From assembly GCA_036362985.1 (NCBI GenBank), contig JAYGXS010000002.1, positions 12,298,019 through 12,362,018 of the forward strand: a stretch of 64,000 bases of DNA. The letters are read 5' to 3'. The translations under genes and the position numbers were made by a program. Shown here piece after piece: positions 46,200-55,984 of the stretch; position 1 is the first letter of the stretch, and each line of letters begins with the position of its first letter. Source of the stretch: Ligula intestinalis (Eukaryota > Platyhelminthes > Cestoda > Diphyllobothriidea > Diphyllobothriidae). The notes below the pieces were generated by a model. The model saw nothing but the letters and a program-made list of their open reading frames with translations. It was not told the origin of the DNA and ran no database searches.

Positions 46200-48690
46200 T
46201 AACTTAAGGTTCCCTGAGGGCAATCGTAGCTCAAGTGATAACAGCGTTTGCTGCACCCTTGGTGCCGTGAGTTTCCATTTCATAGTGACCACCGAGTTTT
46301 CGACTTTGGTCCACATGAAACTCTAAGATCAGGTGAGTAGTCAAAACGCACTAATTTGGGAAGAAATGTCCAGTTATGAGATAATGAACTCAGGTGAAGT
46401 TAACTTTTATGAACGGTCGTAAAAAGGAAAGTGTCCGTGTTGTTGCCGGCGTGGATGATTATCCTCGCAGCTGCTTAAACGAACTCAGACTCAGTGCAGT
46501 TACCCGGACGGAAAAGCACGTGAGGCCTGATACCTACGCGACCACTTTATGCGACCCGAAGGTCTTCATAAGCCGATGCCTACGTGCTCGCTCTCTGACG
46601 TCCCAACTAGAACTAATCCATACGATGTGGCATGCGCTGCCATACATCAAGTATGTGTCGGAAGCTACCCAGTGCAAGGAACAAAGTAGGGGGGGGGGTA
46701 GGTACGCGAGGCCTGTAATAAATTTATGCGGAATGGAGATCCGAAAGTGTTTATAAATTGAGGACTACGCGTTCGACTCCCGAGGACCTAAATAGAATAG
46801 CCACAAAGGATATGACAAGCTCTGCCATAAATCAAAGGCGTCTCATAAGTGAGTGAGCGCATCGCTGGTGGACAAGGTGTTGGAAATGCACATCGACCCA
46901 AAGCTACCATACACAGTATAGGGATAAAAATGAAAGACAGGCTCAATTCCAATGAGTAATCTAGGACCGTGTATCGCATCCCATGCCAAGCCTCTGCTTG
47001 CAACTACACAACTCGGAAGCAAAACATGCTCGGATTGTGCATGCATGAGCATAAGTTGGTTGTGCGACGGGGCGACTGAGTAGCGCAAGTTGCTGCGCAG
47101 ACCTACGAAACGGGTCATGAGTTCAATTTCTCAAACCTTAAAATAATCACTCAGGCCGGAAACAATACGAGCCGAGAATTTATTGAAGCCTGATCCGCGG
47201 ACGTGGACTCAGTCAATCGATGTATCGAAGTAGTGCTGGCCTTTAAAGTCACCTATAGAAATTTGTCCACCTATAAGTCTCGCCGGTAGGATTGTGTCGT
47301 GGGGTCATCTGGGAAAAGTGTGAAGCGCGCCCCGCAGGCTTATGAACGAGTGATTTCCGGGGAGAGGACGGGTGGGGCATGCCTGTGAAGAAACTGGAAC
47401 CTCATTTGAAGGCCCAATAAAAAAGATACGAGGGCAAGTTGGGTCACGTACTCAAACCTTGGGAGAAGGCACTGAAGGTAGCTTTAATATCATCGCTAAC
47501 ACCCCGCCCGACCAATGGCGAACGCGTGTATGTAGGGGGGTGTGCCCAAACCTCGGGCGAGGTCACTGAGAGACATTTTCCAGTAATATCACCAAAACCA
47601 ACTCGAAAAAAGCTTAAAAAAGAACAAAAGGCTGGGAGATTAGGCAAATCACCCTACCTAAAATTTGTTAGGAAGCGGTAGATCGCAGGGGTAGTTCAAA
47701 AGTCCAATTTTGCTTAGTTTGCCGATTTTAGCAGTTATGGAATGTGTTTGCCTTCGGAGAACCGTTCTGCATTCCAATGTCATCAGAAAGTCCCTGCTAA
47801 ATCGATGGATGGCGCCTAGAAAACCAGAATTGTACAGGCAATTCAACCTACTTAAAAATTGAAGTAAGTAGCTATCATACATAAGGACCCAAAAAAGACC
47901 GCTAGAGACAATCTCACCGTCTCGCCTTTGGTTGCTGTTGCTATTGTCGCAAGGTGGTGCTTGCATTGACAACAGAACGTTTCCAAAATCAATAACCAGG
48001 AAGACAGAATTTGTGAGAAGAGCTTTACTACGCGAAAGGAGCTTTACAACAAACTCTGTTAAACGATCGTGGTAGCATCCTAGTTTGGGCTCCAGATTAC
48101 CGCGCGACACCCCCATCCTCTTGTAATATAGAGCCAGGTGAAATAAAGAGTATGCAGTCAGGGCAATACAAAGGAAAGCAAATATAAACATAGTTTATAA
48201 AGTAGAAAAAAACAAGAATAATTAATTAAATGTCCTAATGTTTGCCAACAAAAAGCACACGATAGTTAAAATGCTGAATCATGAAAATATTAGTGAACAA
48301 CTAACTTATAAATTATGAACTAAAACGCAAATCAACTTACATAAAGTAAGGTTAAGTAGGCTACAATAACTTAACTTAAACTGAAAAAAATCTTAAAAAG
48401 TTAAATAAAATAAACTGGTGTACGGTTGTGACGCATGTAAATCGAAGGTGTGCACACCGCTTCGTCTTGCGAACTTTATTAATATAACTCCAAAACGGTA
48501 GTTTGGATTCCAGGCAATTTGAAGTAGACGATCTCCTAACCACCAAATTATTTTTCAGGACTATGAAGAAACCCAGTAAAATATAAAGTAAAAGCAAGTA
48601 AAAATGTCAAAATTTGTCACTGTGAATTAAAGATAAGTCAGTTAAAAATACAAATAAATGTCTGCATTCATTTATGGCGCGCTACGTTGT
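46200..48690. other. Stretch without supported gene; probable repeat debris
   Basis: A short match to the PLE-type terminal repeat lies at about 47175-47235 (CCGCGGACGTGGACTCAGTC, AATCGATGTATCGA). Bases 47430-47600 contain a two-copy tandem-like unit (CAAACCT-GGG-GAGG-CACTGA, then ATCACC/ATCGCTAAC). A 177-codon minus-strand frame is listed separately. Confidence 0.4.
47658..48191 (-). CDS. Unrecognised 177-codon open frame, probably repeat-derived
   Basis: This is the longest minus-strand frame in its region. It starts with a hydrophobic segment (MFIFAFLCIALTAYSLFHLA) that could be a signal or membrane anchor, followed by a mixed segment with no motif I recognise. Its C-terminal part covers a minus-strand CTGATGA ... 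CGAAGG pattern (about 47788-47750) like the hammerhead-like termini elsewhere, which argues that the frame crosses retroelement sequence. No splice or start context supports it as a host gene. Confidence 0.15.
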   Translation of the reverse strand: MFIFAFLCIALTAYSLFHLALYYKRMGVSRGNLEPKLGCYHDRLTEFVVKLLSRSKALLTNSVFLVIDFGNVLLSMQAPPCDNSNSNQRRDGEIVSSGLFWVLMYDSYLLQFLSRLNCLYNSGFLGAIHRFSRDFLMTLECRTVLRRQTHSITAKIGKLSKIGLLNYPCDLPLPNKF

Positions 48691-49263
48691 TGCCAAATCA
48701 TTAGATTATCGGGTACCTTCACTAAGATTCCACCACGCTCACAACCACTGCATCTTCAGGGCTGATTTCGTGAGCCGCAAAGCCTCTACTGCAGAATGCT
48801 TGCGCTGTCGGCTATAGCCAATCAAATGAGGTGGGGCATATCGATTGGCTTCTAGCGCTTATCAATAGGTGAGCCGGCCGAAAGCGTGATAAATGAAGAT
48901 AGCGCACGGAGTAGATGATTACGCATGGGTGCAAGCCTTGGCAGAGCAAAAGCAGAATGAGTAAGCCCGGCGGCGCTGGGCACGCGCATTTCCACACTAT
49001 CACAGCCAATGAATCTCTTTGCAAGCTCAACTGCTCAGAATAATATACGAACTATTCCGTTGCTCGACCGGCCCTCCCCTATATTACTGGTCGACACCGA
49101 ACCGAGATTATACACATGATTCCATTAGCCACCGTTATTCTAGCAAAATCATTATCTAATACCGATTAATTCGCGGCCTGTTGGTGAAATTATGTGTAGT
49201 ATTTGTTTGTACACCGATCTGTCTCTCAAAATGTGCCCATCCTAGAGCTACACTAGAGTTGGC

Positions 49264-49311
49264 TGTCCGTAGCTGATGAGGGCCAACAGCCCGAAATAGC
49301 TATAGTGCGGC
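49264..49311 (+). ncRNA. Candidate minimal hammerhead ribozyme
   Basis: CTGATGA (49273-49279) is followed by stem II GGGC/GCCC (49280-49283 with 49289-49292, loop CAACA), then GAAA (49293-49296). A three-pair helix III can form (AUA 49296-49298 with UAU 49301-49303) across a two-base turn, giving an AUA cleavage triplet ending at 49304. Helix I can pair 49267-49271 with 49306-49310 (CCGUA with UGCGG, one G-U), with a G-G mismatch next to the core. All conserved core residues are present. Very short helix III is known in retroelement hammerheads, which may act as dimers. An alternative fold pairs TAGCT with AGCTA outside the two boxes. It lies about 120 bases before the dynein-light-chain exon. 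Confidence 0.45.
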
Positions 49312-49384
49312 TCGCCTATCTTGCCGGAATACTAAAAAGTCTAAGTTTATGACTATCTGTTTAAAGGCTGTGAGCTCAACTTAA

Positions 49385-49433
49385 ACTGCTCTTCTCTTTT
49401 TCTTTTCTCTGTTCATATAACCTGCCTCTGAAG
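49385..49433 (+). promoter_or_regulatory. Likely 3' splice acceptor of the dynein-light-chain exon
   Basis: A pyrimidine-rich tract (TGCTCTTCTCTTTTTCTTTT and beyond, 49388-49411) is followed by TGCCTCTGAAG with AG at 49432-49433. From 49434 the frame of the downstream protein is open (an in-frame TGA at 49429-49431 lies in the presumed intron), so coding may begin in an upstream exon, joining in the third codon position. Confidence 0.5.
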
Positions 49434-51378
49434 TTCCATCGGTGGTGACGAGTGGCTGAAAGGCAACGGTGATTTCTACGTTACTTCCAAATCTACTGTA
49501 ACCAATAAGCGTATGGAGATCTCAAAAACTACTACTGCCGTTGAAGACGTAAGTCAATACAGCGACACAGGAAAACGACCAGCCGATAGCAGTATCCAGT
49601 ACACCTCTATGTCCGAGCGACATGCGGAGGAGCGTTTGTCTCCAGGCAACTACCCTTACCAGCATCCGGTCGATGGTGGTTCTGCCTGGGGCACCGCAGA
49701 GAACTCCGGAACCGGAACGGCTATTCATGTAGAGGTGCGTCCGCGTTATCCCGCCGTGGAGGTTCCTATTCACCGTGGCACTATGTCCAATGCGCAATAT
49801 TCGTCAGTACAACGAGAGTCTACGCGTAAATCCAATCGTGGTAGTAACCTTATTGTTGACACGCCGACAATGCCGGGCGTTATACCCAACGGCTCTGGTG
49901 GTAATTATATGGCTACCGGTGACTATTACAGCTCCATCTCACGCAGGACTAGGTCGGCTGTGCGTCAAGGCAGTGACTCTCGTGTGATAAGCAAAATGAC
50001 CATCCCTCCACTCACTCCTACAACGTCTCGAAGTATGCGCCAAGAACGTAGCTACTCCGCTGACCTGCTGCAAAACGAGACGGACTATCAGTACAACCTC
50101 AATCGCCGCAATCGATATGCCTCTAGGGACCTGCCGGAATTCCTTCAGCGGACTACTTTGCGCGATACAGTGTCCAGCGCTTCGCGTGAGAACGAGCTCA
50201 GTCGGCCCAAGCACCGCAGTCGTAGTCATCACCATCATCACTGCTACTACTGTGACCGACATAGACATCTACACCGACCGTCCTCGAGGTTAAGAGCGCG
50301 GGAGCCAACTGATACGATGCGAACTCCGGCCCCCTATGCTTACTCCAGCTTGCCTTCGCCAAGTGTCTGTCCCATGTGTCAAACCGGCCTTGCGCCAATG
50401 ACGCCATTGCAACCAGAGGAGTTTGGTGGACCGGTGTTGATGCCCACCATACCCTATCTGGCCTCACCGGCGGTGGCGAATAGCTACTACTCTCTGCCGC
50501 GTCGTTTTGCAGCACACCGCGGAAAGCCACCGCGTCCGCCAATGACAATGGGACCCGCATCAGCCTGGACCCCGGTGATGCAAACGCCTTATCCGACACT
50601 GCTGTTTCAACGGCCACTCAGTAATTACCACTGCATCTGCTGTCCGCATGGGCAACATCAACCCTCAAAACAGCAATCGCGAGTTTTCAACTTTGAACAG
50701 GAGGGTTGGTCAAGCGAGGGCAATGGTCCCAACGCCTCGGAGCCAGTCACCCTCACAAGGAATATTGGTATGCAGCTTGCACAGGAGAAGCGCATGGAAA
50801 CGTCTCAGTCTACGCTCAGGCGGGTGCCTCTGTCCGCAGCCGACGATTATCCAGAGAAATCCCTCGGTGCAATTAATATTCCGGTACAGAACGCGCAGAT
50901 GAGTCCCTCACCCGGCGTGGACATCAGTGGTGGCGACGGGGTCAGCAGCTCATACCTACGCAGCACCAAAACTAACATCACACAGGAGTCAGCCTGGAAC
51001 ATGCAGTCACCAGGCAGCGCACTGCACGGCGAGGTTACCCGAGAGGATGGCTTCCCCATCGACTACGTAGACCTCATTGATGCCAGCTCCGAGTACATAA
51101 ATGGCGCAGACAGTGAAGACGACGAGGATACCGCGTTGGTGGCACCGGACAAGAAGGTGGTGGTGGGCTTTGCGGTGTCGGCCCTGAAGTCCTACAGAGT
51201 GCCGGTAGATGTGGCGGCTTGTCTGAAGAAATCAATGGATGAACATTATGGTCCCGTGTGGCAGGTGATTGCCGGACCTGGAGCCTATGGTAGTAACATC
51301 GCCAGCATGAAAGACCAACTGCTGCACTTTAAGGTTCAGGGATGGGCCTTTTTGCTCTGGAAGACGTCCGCACATTGA
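49434..51378 (+). CDS. Dynein light chain (LC8-type) domain protein with long disordered N terminus
   Basis: Translation from the first ATG (49513) gives 621 residues. About residues 547-621 form a complete dynein light chain domain (VVVGFAVSALKSYRVPVDVA, LKKSMDEHYGPVWQVIAG, GAYGSNIASMKDQLLHFK, FLLWKTSAH). LC8-type chains are dimeric hubs binding dynein intermediate chain and other partners, normally about 90 residues, so the 545-residue extension is unusual. It is Ser/Thr/Arg/Pro-rich with a His run (239-243), Cys pairs (C244/C247, C286/C289, C374/C376/C377) and an acidic patch before the domain. It shows no membrane segment, coiled coil or EF-hand. The frame stays open upstream to an acceptor at 49433 (GGDEWLKGNGDFYVTSKS), so ATG 49513 may be internal. 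Codon use and length leave little doubt it is real; the N-terminal function is unknown. Confidence 0.85.
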
Positions 51379-52030
51379 TTCGTCCGTACAGCCCCCCGCC
51401 CTCCTCACCAACTCCCTTACGCCCCTTTGTTTCACCTTCATATCTGCCAAAAGATGGTAAATAAGCCGCCCCCCACCTGCCAGCGGATTAAACTCGGACA
51501 TACATACACACACACACGCAACATAGGGGCTGTATGCTTTCCTTTTTTCTCGGTACTTCTTCTTCCTCTTCGTACTTTAGGTCTTCTAAGATAAATTGCT
51601 GATATGTGTTTTTTTTCGTACCTGTCCTGCCCCGCCCCGTCCCGTCCCCGGCGCCATATCTCTATGTTTCTCACTGATGAGTTTGATTTGCTTTTTCTTC
51701 CCTTTATTATCTGATGTGTGCCCTACAACCCCTTCCATTGCATCACACATTGTATCGTTTGCGGAAGAGGATGTGGTGTGGTGGCTCTGTGTGTGTGTGT
51801 GTGCGGAGGTTTAACTCAGCTGTCGAATTTCGGTATCTTCCAGAATGATCCTAACCACTTTCGTCTCTATGTAATACTCAACTAAGGAACGTTTCTGTGC
51901 ACTTCTCCAGCCCATCCAAGAATCCGTAGATGTTCACAGAAACTGGCTGCAAATGTGATTTCGCCACCTCTTTTTCCAGTTTGTTCATCCAGCTCCTCCG
52001 CTTCCTCTGCCGTACATAATTGTTGTTTCT
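51379..52030 (+). other. Probable 3' untranslated region of the dynein-light-chain gene
   Basis: Pyrimidine-rich sequence follows the stop, with a CA run (51505-51520) and a GT run (51788-51803). I see no canonical AATAAA close by; ATTAAA at 51485 is the nearest variant. PLE sequence begins near 52.03 kb and limits the region. Confidence 0.4.
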
Positions 52031-52172
52031 TTTTAGCTGAAAAGATTTTAACTGTACTGGGCTTTTTCAGTAATGTAAAAATAGAGTAGTCGACGCCAGC
52101 TATAAAAACCAGACTCAAAGTAGAAAAAGAAGAAGAAGATTCGATCGCTGGGAAAACAGTAATATTCGCACG

Positions 52173-52204
52173 AGGTTTCGACATCCGTCATGGATTCATC
52201 CTCA
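52173..52204 (-). ncRNA. Hammerhead-like hairpin at PLE terminus
   Basis: Minus strand: CTGAGGA, stem ATCC/GGAT around ATGAC, then CGAAAC. Position 7 of the first box is G here. The related terminus at 62054-62084 has T in that position and keeps the same stem layout. Confidence 0.4.
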
Positions 52205-53246
52205 GAACCATAAACAGAAAACAGTAGCAGAACTGGGTAATTTGTGCACAAGAATTTGCAGTATTTATAGGACACAGTCGTTCCTGCAAACGTATGACAA
52301 CAATTCACGATAATTGTCTCCTTTGCGTAGATAGCTTGTTGGCCGGCATGCCGGCTCTGACTTGCTGAACTTTCAGCACGCGTGGTTGAGTCGGGTGTGA
52401 TGATTGCTCGGCCATCCGGCTCCCCGGTGTTGGCCAAAGACAACGCGGTGGCCTGTGCGTTCCCAAATGGCGACTTGCTTTGGCCAAATTGAGCCTCAGC
52501 GCCGTATATAGGTCTGCCAAATCATTGCACTCATTTATGGATTGGAGGCCCGTGAACCATGGTTAAAGTAACCTTCGGCCCACACGATTGTCACCTCTAG
52601 CGAGAATTTAGGCCTCATAAAATTTGAAGTTCTGGTCGGCTCTCGTCAATTGAGCCGCAACTTGAGAATCGGCATCATTTCGCCGCACTGCTGCCACGTG
52701 TTCGGCAATTCGCGTCCTGAGAAGTCTGCCCATTTCTCCGACATAGTTGCTTTGTCTGCAACTGCATTAGATCCTGTAGACGATTCCAGATGTTTCTTGC
52801 CGTGGCAGTGGGTCTTTTGGTTTCATTACCTGACACCTTGTGGTTGCCTCCGGTCTGTGTGGGACTCCAACTCCAAGTGGTGCGAGAAGGCGGCCGACGG
52901 CCTCCGATAAGTTTTTGATATACGGAATCACTCGCCAAAATTTGAGGTCGATGTGATTTTGTTGGCCATCTCGTTTACGCAAACACCGGTTTACGAAGTT
53001 TCGCGGGGGGTACTTTTTTGTGCACACCCATCAAAGGTATTGTACTTCGGCAATTTTGTCTTTTGCTTCACTACAGTGCGTCTCAACAGGCCGATAGAGC
53101 GTCCTTACGCAACTGCGTTTGTGGCTGTTGGGTGGTTACTGTTGGAATTCAGTAATTGCATCGTGTTTGTTGCTTTCCTGAATACTTTAGTCTTCAGACC
53201 ACCACAATCTTTGAGACAGGCGGTGTTTTGCCAGCGATCGAATCTC

Positions 53247-53287
53247 CTTCTTCTTCTTCTTCTTCTTCTTCTTCTTCTTCTTCTTCT
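53247..53287. repeat. TTC/GAA trinucleotide microsatellite
   Basis: About 13 uninterrupted TTC units (GAA on the minus strand), inside the PLE remnant. Confidence 0.95.
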
Positions 53288-53446
53288 TTTCAATGTTTGC
53301 TGGTATTGGTAACCAGATTTATCACGAACAAAGCAAAAATCACTAAACTAGCAGCATTTATTGCCGTCACATAATTTCGCGACCTCTGTTTCAACTACAA
53401 ACGGTCATTGGCTGTTAATAAGATAAATTAACTGTCGAACTAAGTA

Positions 53447-53547
53447 CAGTAGTCGCCGGTTATTAAGCCCACGGTTAATAGGGCTAGCCGCTTATTAAGC
53501 CCAGTTTGGTCTGGGCCCGAGGTGGGCTTAATAACCGGCGACAACCG
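53447..53547. mobile_element. Miniature inverted-repeat element (101 bp) with TA target duplication
   Basis: GTCGCCGGTTATTAAGCCCA near the left end is the exact complement of TGGGCTTAATAACCGGCGAC near the right end. The outermost bases (CAGTA / complement CGGTT) differ slightly. TA flanks both sides (53445-53446 and 53548-53549), the usual target of Tc1/mariner and pogo/Tigger transposases. There is no coding capacity; it would be moved in trans by a related full-length element. Confidence 0.8.
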
Positions 53548-53779
53548 TATCGACCTACAAGGGTGAAAGTTGATAGGTAAATAGTGTGGTGTTGGATCTG
53601 GCACATGGTGAGGGTGTAGAGGGAGGTGGGGAGGTAATTATCACAGCAAAGCAGTTCATGTTACAGTCAAAGCCTGTGGAGTGTGATTAAAGAGACAGGG
53701 GCAAAGGCCAGGGCAGCAGTCGGTCATAAAAAGGAGGATGCGGAGGTGTGAAAAGGAATGAGCTTATCGATCATTAGCA

Positions 53780-54175
53780 CAACAATGCGAGGTTGATCAC
53801 ATGATCCAGCTGCTTACAGAGTTCTGGTTTTCTTCTCCGTATTGCAGCGGCCTTCGCAAACCATAAGAGACGCCTGGTACTCACCCGAAGCATGACCTTA
53901 AATGCAGTCCTTTTGTCGGCCAGTGTCCAGTAGGTGCTTCATGATGGAGCTCTTGGTTATTTTAATTTCCGCCCTGAGCAACCACTTCGGCATATGTTCA
54001 GCTGATCGCATTGCCAAGTGCCTTTGCGTGCGCCCGAGGTTTTTGCATTTGCAACTACATGTGAACTCGTAAACGCAGTTTGATGTGGCGTGTAAAGGCG
54101 GAATATATTTAGGTGGTCTAACTGGAATAGCCGTTGTTGTGCTTATGTACAACAATTTAGCGACAGTGTAAGTTC
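53780..54175 (-). mobile_element. Penelope-like element, GIY-YIG fragment
   Basis: Minus-strand translation: PPKYIPPLHATSNCVYEFTC, KCKNLGRTQRHLAMRSAEH, then MPKWLLRAEIKITKSSIMKH and LLDTGRQKDC. This is the PLE nuclease region (CVYEFTCSC...LGRT stands for the C-Y-FTCSC...YIGRT pattern), followed by RRLLWFAKAAAIRRRKPELC near 53850. It is the same subfamily as the split element at 3.2/6.9 kb (CIYFFTYSS, SSILAHIIDT). Confidence 0.75.
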
Positions 54176-54179
54176 ACTC

Positions 54180-55560
54180 AATCGTGCATTGAAGCCTAAA
54201 CTTTATCACGTTGGGCACATTATCATCCTTGAATGGGAAGAAAATGCTCACTGACTTTTTGGCACTGATATTTCGGGAGGAGTTTCCCATCTGCGGTGAC
54301 GATATTTATCGATGAATTTCTCCGGATAGCATTTCCACGAAACACTTCCTTGAGAAAACTGATGCCTTAATCGATCCTATCCCAAGAACAGATTTTAGTG
54401 ACTCTATTGAAAAGGCACAAAACCAAGTCTCGCTTACGCTGAATTGGAACGAATCTAAGAAAAAGTATAAACTATTCTTTCCATGTTCAAATTTACTCCG
54501 GAAAAACAATGTTTCTACTTTCTGAAGAGACACATCAAGCTCAGTAACTATCTGCCGGACTGCTCTTTGCTCCTTGGATGTGGCACATATATCTTTGCGA
54601 TTGCAGTATTTGCGAGGACTCCAGCGCACTCAAATACAACTAGGTCATAGAAGGGTTTAGAGCATAGGGGATTTTTCAGTCGACTTCCTACGTTATTGGT
54701 TCACTGTGTTTGCCAGTTACGACGGATGTTATAAACACACATTTGATTAAATTACTAGTGTATGGCACTCTGAACCAACACACAGGCGCTCAGATCGAAC
54801 AAAAGCTATAGCAACCCTTTGCAGGCTAAACAGCGATTAAATGAAACACAAAGACGGTTGCATTTGTGCCAGACAGGCTAATGTTTGGCATACGACAGAT
54901 AAGGGTAGTCTTTATGGCCTCCAGACAAGACACTGAGGTGAAGAACATCTCGTAGTGCAGGTAAACCCGTATTAGGACTGCTGTTCAGGTCAGGAGTTTG
55001 AGCGAAAGAAATGCTTTATTTTGATGGTAATATCTAAATTTTTCAGCAAAAATGACTAAATTCACGGAGGACAAGGGGTAACGTAAGGCAAAGGGTCATT
55101 GAATACTCAAAGTTTAAAGATTTACACAATGCCTGTTATGGAGACAGGTCGGCTTTCAACTTGTCAATTACTATTTCTTCACACGTGAGGTAGCGTGCTA
55201 GGAATGGGAGTACTGGCTGCTCATATACCGATGTACGACGAAACGTATGATGGAAGCTTCGACGCATTGTATGGGAAGACTTCGCAGCCATTAGTTCAGA
55301 GTGAAGAGGGTAAGCGATCTCACTAAGGATGCGATCAGCAAATTGCTTGACCGTTTTAAAGTGTCATTGTATTATAATGTCAGGTTAAACAGAGCAAATA
55401 CCAGCAGCTGAAAATAGCATTCGGAGGATACGTTTAGCAATAACCAGGTCGTTTTTAAAGAAAATCTGGAAAAATAACGGTAGAGCAGTGAAGAATGAGG
55501 AGGAGAATGCAGGCATCCATAAATCGCCAGCTTAGGATATTCGGTATGCGAAATACACGG
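54180..55560. other. Non-coding stretch, nothing recognised
   Basis: A minus-strand frame at 54629-54306 is open for 107 codons but carries no motif I know. It may be more decayed retroelement upstream of the PLE fragment. Confidence 0.4.
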
Positions 55561-55564
55561 ATTT

Positions 55565-55980
55565 TACTTTTTGAAAACCTTCAATATAAAGAGTAAATGA
55601 AAGGTTAGATGCCAGAGTAACATCAAGGTTGCCGAACGAGGATACCTCGTTGGACAGAATGTCAATGAATTCAGGACTGGGAGAGGTTTGCAATCGAAAA
55701 TCACAGTGAAATGCCTTGCGGTGGTTAAGCAGAAGGCCATTTGCTGACGAAAATGCTGAGGCGTGGTCCAGGCCATCCTTCAGTACTCGGAGATGTATCT
55801 GACTTTAGCGAGGATAGCAATTAACCATATCATCAGCTTATTTTATGCACAAACATTCCTCTGGAGATGGAATGCCGTCAGTGTGGAGGGAGAAGAGGTG
55901 AGAGGATAAGATGGACCCTTAGAGTTCAGTTACTATGAGAACGCGAAGCCAGGCACTCTTTAACTAGCGCAATATCGTCT
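55565..55980 (-). mobile_element. CR1-like LINE reverse-transcriptase fragment
   Basis: Minus-strand translation: LQGSILSSHLFSLHTDGIPS, then a YADDM box in which the Tyr codon has become a stop (*ADDMVNCYP), VLKDGLDHASAFSSANGLLL, SPSPEFIDILSNEVSSFGNL and DVTLASNLSFTLYIE. QGSILS and xADD are non-LTR RT palm motifs. The family matches 10195-10690. It is truncated at both ends. Confidence 0.7.
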
Positions 55981-55984
55981 GAAT

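Larger units (their letters stand above)
52030..53330 (-). mobile_element. Penelope-like element, 3' half, with terminus and GAA expansion
   Basis: On the minus strand, from about 53225, the text reads KDCGGLKTKVFRKATNTMQL (thumb), then RNFVNRCLRKRDGQQNHIDL, WRVIPYIKNLSEAVGRLLAP and HRPEATTRCQVMKPKDPLPR, with TSGIVYRI beginning the GIY-YIG region near 52770. The C-terminal ANTGEPDGRAIITPDSTTRA follows near 52430. The end carries a hammerhead-like hairpin (52204-52173) and a GAAGAAGATTCGATCGCTGG-type tip. The RT palm is lost. A GAA run sits where the related copy at 18.9-20.0 kb encodes MEEEENN. Confidence 0.75.
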
